A DNA stretch of 64,000 nucleotides. It comes from Aradus depressus. Lineage: Eukaryota > Arthropoda > Insecta > Hemiptera > Aradidae. The stretch is taken from assembly GCA_963662175.1 (NCBI GenBank), contig OY759214.1, positions 11,222,001 to 11,286,000 on the forward strand, written 5' to 3'. A program made the translations under genes and the position numbers. The notes under the pieces are model-generated. The model worked only from the letters and a program-made list of their open reading frames with translations, had not been told where the DNA came from and did not search any database. This document shows positions 57,947 through 64,000 of this stretch, one piece after another (the first letter of the stretch is position 1; each line of letters starts with the position of its first letter).

Positions 57947-59221
57947 GTGCCAGTAATCACACCGTGGCAAAAAGCATTTTCCAGAAAGAGGTCCGCTATA
58001 GAAAATAGAGACCCAAGGAAAATCGCTCGTCCTGCAGACACCATTCCTGTAAGTAACCCTTACACTCAATTAGCAACAAAAGATGACAACATGGAGACAG
58101 TAAAGGAAACGTTCGAGAAACCTCCTCCTATTTTCATTAAAGATGAAGTGACCAGTTGCAAGCACTTCATTGAAGAATTAATTAAAACTTCTGGGCCCGA
58201 TTCCTTCATATTGAAAGCCACGACAAGAGGGATTACCTTATATCCCACGAAGCCCGAACACTATAGGGCATTCATCCATCTTCTCGATAACCATAAAGTT
58301 GAGTATCACACTTATCAACTGAAGTCGGAAAAGGTGCCGAGGGTGGTAGTTCGTGGCCTTCATCCTTCGTCCGACAAGGAGGAGATCATCGCAGCCTTCA
58401 GTGAGAAGGGTTATCAGGTGAAAGGAGTCATGAATGTCTACAAGAAATCATGGCTCCAACAAGACCCCAGTGTGCCCGACTCCGCTCCAATCAATGTCCC
58501 CCTCCCACTATTTTTTATCGACATAGAACCGAAGACATTTAACGAAAATATCTTTGATATTAAATCTTTACTGTACTGCAAAGTGACAGTAGAGGAACCC
58601 TATAGAACAAGGTCTATAGTCCAGTGCAAAAGATGTCAGTCGTACGGACACACCCAATCATTTTGCAGACTGCGCCATAAGTGCGTGCGGTGCGGTCAGG
58701 ACCATGTCTCTGGTACATGCCAGAAACCAAGAACCACTGCAGCCACATGTGCTAACTGCAAGGGCTCTCACCCTGCCAACTACAGGGGGTGCATTGTCTA
58801 CCAAGAACTTCGAAATCGACGGACAATTTCTTCTACTCCAGTAGACAACAAGAGGTTTACGCCGCCGATGAATTCAACAGCTTTTCCCGTCATGCCTCAA
58901 AGGACTCAACCAACTCCGGCGACTCATCCTGCAGCGACTGGGCGGCCACATGTCAGTGCCTTCCGTCCACCACCCGCTACAGAAAGGAAATCTAGCTACG
59001 CAGATTCCCTTCGACGTCAGAGAACTTCTGGACTGGACAGATCCGATCCTCCGTCAGGGGACATGGGAGAGGAAGGGTCCCAGTGGTCACCTCCTAATAA
59101 TGGTATCCCGCCACATTTTAATAACTTTTTATCAAGTCTACAAACTATCATCCAGCCCCTTGTCACCCTCCTTTCACAGTTATCACAAATGACACAACTC
59201 TTCACACAGTATGCACACTAA
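57947..59221 (+). CDS. LINE ORF1: gag-like RNA-binding protein with zinc knuckles
   Basis: A frame of 424 codons (counted from GTG 57947) to TAA 59219-59221. VVVRGLHPSSDKEEIIAAF belongs to the PRE_C2HC-type region of jockey ORF1 proteins, followed by three knuckles: CKRCQSYGHTQSFC, CVRCGQDHVSGTC and CANCKGSHPANYRGC. A Pro-rich low-complexity end follows. There is no ATG near the N-terminus: the frame is open upstream and the first in-frame ATG after 57947 is at 58091, inside the conserved protein. It overlaps ORF2 by 11 bp. Confidence 0.9.
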   Translation: MPVITPWQKAFSRKRSAIENRDPRKIARPADTIPVSNPYTQLATKDDNMETVKETFEKPPPIFIKDEVTSCKHFIEELIKTSGPDSFILKATTRGITLYPTKPEHYRAFIHLLDNHKVEYHTYQLKSEKVPRVVVRGLHPSSDKEEIIAAFSEKGYQVKGVMNVYKKSWLQQDPSVPDSAPINVPLPLFFIDIEPKTFNENIFDIKSLLYCKVTVEEPYRTRSIVQCKRCQSYGHTQSFCRLRHKCVRCGQDHVSGTCQKPRTTAATCANCKGSHPANYRGCIVYQELRNRRTISSTPVDNKRFTPPMNSTAFPVMPQRTQPTPATHPAATGRPHVSAFRPPPATERKSSYADSLRRQRTSGLDRSDPPSGDMGEEGSQWSPPNNGIPPHFNNFLSSLQTIIQPLVTLLSQLSQMTQLFTQYAH

Positions 59222-61919
59222 TTCACTCACCATTGGTTCCTTGTCAGTTCTTCTGTGGAATGCGAACGGACTTATACAACATAAAAACGAACTGGACATA
59301 CTTCTACATGACAGACGGATTGACGTTGCCCTAATCTCTGAAACCCACCTGACGTCCAAATCAAAATTGTCTTTCCGGAACTATACTATACATCGAGCTG
59401 ATCATCCCGACGACACTAGTCACGGCGGGGCAGCTGTTGTCATAAAGTCCTCACTCACACACTACCCACTTCCGAACGTAACCACACCTCACATCCAGGC
59501 AGCAGCTATCACTCTACATACACGACACAAAAAGATTAACCTTGTTGCCGTTTATTGCCCTCCGAGGTTCGCCATAGCTCCTGCTACATTTTCAGCATTT
59601 TTCAGGAAATGGGGATCCTGTTTCATTGCCGGTGGAGACTACAATGCTAAACACCAGCAATGGGGCTCGCGGCTCTGTACACCGAGGGGAAGGAGTCTCA
59701 ATACTACAATCAACAATGACAACTTACAAACCACTTTACCGAGTACACCAACATACTGGCCAACTTCAAGACGCAAATTACCAGACCTACTTGACTTTTT
59801 TGTACACAAAGGTTTAAGAGGTATGCCATCATCTGTCAGCACCACGACCGACCTCTCTTCGGATCATTCACCGGTGTTTTTAAACGTCTGGGCGGAGCCG
59901 TCTCAAAAGGAGACTAAACCGACGCTAACTCCAGGACTGATGGACAAGGAGTTATTCAGGGAAACCTTAAACGCTAAGCTCTCTGTACCATATTCCCTAA
60001 AGACAGAGGAGGAGCTAGAGCAGGCAGTGGAGTTCTACACATGTAGTGTTCAGGAAGCCGCATGGTCTTCATCATTTCCCTCAAAGCTGGCTTCCAGGCA
60101 AGATCTACCGGCTTACCCAGAGTACATTCGCAGATTGATCAGGGAGAAGCGGAGAGCACGGCAGATATGGCAATCCTCCAGACTACCGACTGACAAACAG
60201 ATATACAATCGACTGAATAACAAACTGAAGACGGAAATTAAACTATTTCGAAAAGCTAAATTTGATACTTACTTCTCCAACTTGAATGCTGAAAATGGCA
60301 GTCTCTGGCGAAAAACTCGTCGGGTGCTGCGTCAACCAGCAACGTCAGTACCTCTGCGATATGACAATGACTCATGGGCCATAACAGACGAGGAGAAAGC
60401 AGAGCGCTTCGCCTCCCATCTCACACAAACCTTCACACCTCATCCAGACATGCATGATTTAACACATGAAACACATGTCTCACAAACACTACATATCCCA
60501 TTACCCCTTTCACTCCCTCCCAAATCATTCACACCTTCTGAAGTCGCATTTGAAATTCAACACCTCCCCAAAAAGAAGTCCCCAGGGTATGACCTCATTA
60601 CGGCTGAAGTTCTCAAGGAATTACCTCGGAAAGCTGTCGTGTTCCTGACAACCCTGTTTAACTGCATACTACGCACAACACGCTTTCCAATTCAATGGAA
60701 ACTCTCACACATTCTTATGATACTAAAATCAAAGAAGCCAGAACACTCTCCTTCCTCCTACCGACCTATCAGTCTTCTTCCACTATGTTCTAAACTCTTC
60801 GAAAAATTACTATACAAAAGGCTCATAACTATTCTTTCCAGTCAGCAAACACTTCCTCATCATCAGTTTGGCTTCCGCTCAGAACACTCCACAATACACC
60901 AGTTACACAGGGTTGTGGATTACGTGGCGTCTGCCCTAGAAAGAAAGTTTTATGCAACGGGGGCGTTCCTTGATGTAAGTCAGGCTTTTGACCGAGTTTG
61001 GCACGCGGGACTTCTTTATAAATTGAGACCGTTGCTTCCTCACACATATTATTTAATCATTCATTCATATCTAACAAACAGATACTTCGCCGTCCGTCAG
61101 GGCTCTGCTATCTCCTCAATAAGACCCATATTGGCGGGTGTACCGCAGGGTTCTGTCTTAGCTCCTTTATTATATACAATATACACATCTGACATGCCCA
61201 CCTCCATCCACACAATGACAGCTACATACGCCGATGACACCGCCATCTTAGCTGCTGCTGACCTTCACATACACGCCTCACTTACACTACAGCACCATCT
61301 CACACAAATTGAAAACTGGTGCAACACATGGAAAATCAAACTAAATACAGAAAAATCACAGCACATCACATTTACACTTCGACGAGAGACATGCCCCCCC
61401 GTTTTCATCTACGACAAGCCCCTCCCTCAAACTAATACTGTACGATACCTAGGACTGACATTGGATCGAAGACTGACATGGAATCCTCACACACGTCTCA
61501 CACGAAACACGCTGAACCGTCGACTCAAAATACTCTACGGACTTCTAAATAGACGATCAAAATTAGACATGACACAAAAACGGAACTGTTATACTTACTT
61601 ACTTAGACCATTATGGACATACGGATCACAGATATACGGTTCAGCAAAAACATCCAACATCAAACGAATTCAGGCATTTCAGTCAAAAACCCTCAGACTG
61701 ATAACACAATGCCCCCCATACATAAACAACAGAACACTTCATAACGATCTTATGATACACACAGTACCCGACACAATACAAACTATTTACATACGTTTTT
61801 TTAGAAAACTTTACACACATGCAAATCCAGAAATACGTACTTTATCTTCACAACACTTACCACAAAACCCCCCACGAAGGTTGAAGAGGAGGTGGAACCG
61901 CGACTTACTGCCACCTTAA
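59211..61919 (+). CDS. LINE ORF2: endonuclease and reverse transcriptase
   Basis: 902 residues from ATG 59211, the length usual for jockey ORF2. N-terminal AP-like endonuclease: LLWNANGL, DVALISETHL, GGDYNAKHQQWGS and SSDHSPVFL. Reverse transcriptase: PGYDLITAEVLKEL, SYRPISLLPLCSKLFEKLL, QFGFRSEHST, LDVSQAFDRVWH, GVPQGSVLAPLLYTIYTSD and active site YADD in TATYADDTAIL. The C-terminus has KRIQAFQSKTLRLITQCPPY and ends RRWNRDLLPP. No frameshift or stop, so this copy may be able to move if ORF1 can be made. Confidence 0.95.
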   Translation: MHTNSLTIGSLSVLLWNANGLIQHKNELDILLHDRRIDVALISETHLTSKSKLSFRNYTIHRADHPDDTSHGGAAVVIKSSLTHYPLPNVTTPHIQAAAITLHTRHKKINLVAVYCPPRFAIAPATFSAFFRKWGSCFIAGGDYNAKHQQWGSRLCTPRGRSLNTTINNDNLQTTLPSTPTYWPTSRRKLPDLLDFFVHKGLRGMPSSVSTTTDLSSDHSPVFLNVWAEPSQKETKPTLTPGLMDKELFRETLNAKLSVPYSLKTEEELEQAVEFYTCSVQEAAWSSSFPSKLASRQDLPAYPEYIRRLIREKRRARQIWQSSRLPTDKQIYNRLNNKLKTEIKLFRKAKFDTYFSNLNAENGSLWRKTRRVLRQPATSVPLRYDNDSWAITDEEKAERFASHLTQTFTPHPDMHDLTHETHVSQTLHIPLPLSLPPKSFTPSEVAFEIQHLPKKKSPGYDLITAEVLKELPRKAVVFLTTLFNCILRTTRFPIQWKLSHILMILKSKKPEHSPSSYRPISLLPLCSKLFEKLLYKRLITILSSQQTLPHHQFGFRSEHSTIHQLHRVVDYVASALERKFYATGAFLDVSQAFDRVWHAGLLYKLRPLLPHTYYLIIHSYLTNRYFAVRQGSAISSIRPILAGVPQGSVLAPLLYTIYTSDMPTSIHTMTATYADDTAILAAADLHIHASLTLQHHLTQIENWCNTWKIKLNTEKSQHITFTLRRETCPPVFIYDKPLPQTNTVRYLGLTLDRRLTWNPHTRLTRNTLNRRLKILYGLLNRRSKLDMTQKRNCYTYLLRPLWTYGSQIYGSAKTSNIKRIQAFQSKTLRLITQCPPYINNRTLHNDLMIHTVPDTIQTIYIRFFRKLYTHANPEIRTLSSQHLPQNPPRRLKRRWNRDLLPP

Positions 61920-62237
61920 TTCCTATTCGTTCTTAATATTTTTATTTTTTTTTATTCTTTTACATTATTTTCCTTCATTTTTCTCATCTCTCTCACCCAT
62001 TCCATCAAAGTTGTCTTTCAATTCCTTTTTATTTATTTATTTTTAATTATTATTATTATTATTTTTTTTATTTTTATTTTTCTTTCCCTTGTCCTTATAA
62101 TTAATATAAATTTTCGTCCCGAGGACCTACCACTGGGTGGCCTTCCTCTCACATGCCATTCACGCCAACGTCTCCATACCTACCAACATAGATGCTGGTT
62201 GTTGCCCCCTAGCAACAGTTGCATCTTTATGAATAAA

Positions 62238-62272
<35 letters not shown>
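61920..62272 (+). other. LINE 3' UTR and poly-A tail
   Basis: T-rich UTR, then CCCGAGGACCTACCACTGGG and AATAAA (62232-62237) with a run of about 32 A at 62241-62272. Confidence 0.85.
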
Positions 62273-62274
<2 letters not shown>

Positions 62275-62279
62275 TTTGA

Positions 62280-62335
62280 GGGCACCGGTAGCATGCTTGT
62301 CTACTGAGCTCAAGATCACGGGTTCAAAACGCAAG
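62280..62335 (+). mobile_element. tRNA-derived SINE, head fragment
   Basis: GGGCACCGGTAGCATGCTTG, CTACTGAGCTCAAGATCACG and GGTTCAAAAC match the SINE head. The A box is damaged and the body absent. The LINE inserted at its first bases. Confidence 0.7.
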
Positions 62336-62580
62336 GACCTACATCAAATTTGTAAATTTTTTGTAATGAGAAAAATATGCTTTTTCATCTCAACATTCAT
62401 TTCAGAACACTGTAGCATAGGAAATATTTAAAATGACAGAAATGTCTTTTAACTCAATAATATCCGCGCAAAATGTATTTATTTATGTTTTTAGTAATTA
62501 TTTCTTCACTAAATTTATAGGTATTACTGTTTAATGTGGCTTAATTTTGACTAATATATTTTCGCAACATCACATTAAAA
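62336..62580. other. AT-rich spacer, nothing recognised
   Basis: No repeat or coding frame recognised. Confidence 0.3.
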
Positions 62581-62584
62581 TGAA

Positions 62585-63190
62585 TATAAGTTTTGAATTT
62601 AAGTATACAATTTCAGTCGATACATTTATTTCATTGGTTCAGCCCCCTTTTTCGGATGATTTTGCTGAAAATTAATATGTGTCGTCCTTATGGGGCTTTG
62701 AATTCACATATGAAATATCGTGTCACTACGTTCATTACAACGGCAGTTAGTCGTGTTTTTGTGTTAAGCCTCCCCCCTGTCCTTCCCAGACAGAAATATA
62801 TTTATGGTAGCTTGGAAAACATGAAATTCCGTTGAATATTCCAGTTATTGGAATTTATGAGTTGAGCCCTCCCTCTGATCCCCCCTTCCCTTCTGCTGAA
62901 AATTAATAAATGTTGTCGTTATAGAATTTCAGATTCATTTATGAAATTTTGTATCGATACATTCATTAAAATTGAGGTTATTAGTTTTTACTTTCAGCCT
63001 CCCCCCTTCCCTTTGGCAAATTTGGCTGAAAAACAATAGGTGTCGTCCTTAGAGGATTTTGGAAACACATATAAAATTTCGTTTTTGTGTTGAGCCATAC
63101 ATTTATGGTATCAGGAGATTGAAACAATATTCCGTATCGAATTTTTGACCGATTACAACATTTCCTATACTTTGTATAACGGGGTAAATA
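62585..63190 (-). repeat. Module-repeat element, copy 17 (left part)
   Basis: Minus orientation with three or more modules ('cattacaacggcagttagtc', 'gctgaaaattaatatgtgtc', CCCCCCTTCCCTTTGGC) and the hairpin-end sequence 'cgaatttttgaccgattaca' to 'cctatactttgtataacggg'. Confidence 0.8.
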
Positions 63191-63544
63191 AAAAGAAAGA
63201 TTAGTGTTTTGTAGAAGACAAGTAATTTTTCGTGACTTTTTATATATTGTAGGATCTCGTTATATATTTTGGCTTGGGACCCCCTCACGTCTAAATGCGA
63301 CCCGACCTGACAACTTTTCATAATCATCATACATTATGACATTTATATTTTTGTGGTTGAATCATTTGAAACTATATTTTCATTTGTACTTGTGGGTCTC
63401 ATTATTCATTTTGACTAAAGCCTGATTTATACATCTTCAAGAATATAACGTTAAAAAAGAAAAAAAAATATTCAATAAAAATAAGGGCAAAAAATTGTTT
63501 GTACTCATTTAGTTTTTGTGCACAGGAAAGTGTACATGTTTAGT

Positions 63545-63720
63545 TGAATCAACAGCTATGTACTTCCCCAGCACGAATTAAACAATTACGTTTTCGCTCT
63601 CCCTCCAAAACCAATCGACCTTTGGGCTAAAACTCAATATTTGATTTGACTTATATAAGCTTCTGAATCCCTATAATATTTTCTGTAGAATCATTCATAA
63701 CGTCAGCAATTATTAGGATA
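63545..63720 (-). repeat. Module-repeat element, copy 18 (right end)
   Basis: 'gaatcaacagctatgtactt', CCCCAGCACGAATTAAACAA, 'cgctctccctccaaaaccaa' and 'taacgtcagcaattattagg' in minus orientation. Confidence 0.8.
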
Positions 63721-63721
63721 C

Positions 63722-63980
63722 AAGCAGTAATACCCGGCGTTGCCCGGGGAACTTTGACTTTTCTCCCAATATCTCCTATAAGGCTATTCAGTTCCTCGAC
63801 AGTACATTCATGATGTTATAATTTTCAATTATTCATACGGAATAAGACTTATAGTCCTTCAACTGTAGTAACGCTAGCTTTGGAGCTAAAACTAATTTAT
63901 TCAAAAAGATTTCTCATTAATCGTTGCAATGGTTTTCGAGTTACAAAGATTGCGTGAGTGGATGCTGGGATGGACCAGGG
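63722..63980 (+). repeat. Dispersed repeat with CCCGGCGTTGCCCGGG start, copy B
   Basis: 'agcagtaatacccggcgttg' to 'gctgggatggaccagg', about 97% identical to copy A at 54866. It runs to near the window edge, where similarity to copy A stops. Confidence 0.85.
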
Positions 63981-64000
63981 GTTGATTAAAAAATAGACCT

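Larger units (their letters stand above)
57650..62283 (+). mobile_element. Jockey-type non-LTR retrotransposon, near complete
   Basis: The body runs about 57661-62272 (4.6 kb) between exact 11-bp duplications GATTTGAGGGC at 57650-57660 and 62273-62283. Two overlapping ORFs, a 3' UTR with AATAAA at 62232 and a tail of about 32 A. No RNase H domain, as in jockey. The duplication includes the start of a SINE head. The 5' end is set only by the duplication. Confidence 0.9.

Overview
This is AT-rich invertebrate nuclear DNA, probably from an arthropod; a hemipteran insect is possible but cannot be shown from the sequence. The evidence is multi-exon genes with GT..AG introns, orthologues of animal SENP6/SENP7 and RABL3, and introns full of SINEs, LINEs, MITEs and an LTR retrotransposon. 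Some SINE copies end in CCTAA repeats, the ancestral arthropod telomere unit. There is no sign of bacterial DNA.

Layout. (1) Positions 446-34417, + strand: an apparently intact 22-exon gene for a SENP6/7-type SUMO protease of 1,223 residues. I built it from splice sites; all phases agree and the exon lengths sum to exactly 1,224 codons. (2) 34418-38069: 3' UTR and intergenic DNA, with a decayed jockey-like LINE and one unassigned terminal-exon-like reading frame (37428-37664) followed by AATAAA. (3) 38070-54582, + strand: a 5-exon RABL3 orthologue of 231 residues. Its 11.7-kb last intron holds LINE relics, a 3.2-kb satellite of 56-bp units and a 4.9-kb Ty3/gypsy element with identical LTRs. 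(4) 54583-64000: mostly repeats, including a nearly complete two-ORF jockey-type LINE (57661-62272) with an 11-bp target site duplication.

Repeats. A tRNA-derived SINE of about 350 bp occurs about 15 times, three of them with clear target site duplications. A second family, called the module-repeat element here, occurs at least 18 times. It is built from divergent ~145-bp modules between a hairpin end (ACTTCCCC...GGGGAAGT) and an end containing CTGGGGAAGT and GGTGATTCACC. One copy has expanded a module into an array with runs of 21-24 G. There are also a pogo-like MITE, two other MITEs, and relics of Tc1 and mariner elements.

Most interesting points. The 56-bp satellite seems to have been born from the 3' end of a jockey-like ORF2: its unit lies between two near-identical 11-bp strings that encode TQCP and HTVP in the intact LINE, 55 bp apart, and the last unit runs straight into the rest of a degraded ORF2. 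The SUMO protease carries a C4 zinc motif, a SUMO-interaction motif and a tandem 10-residue repeat with SIM-like cores. Two hammerhead-ribozyme-like cores lie on the minus strand. No new multi-gene system was found; the novelty is in repeat birth and mobile-element biology.
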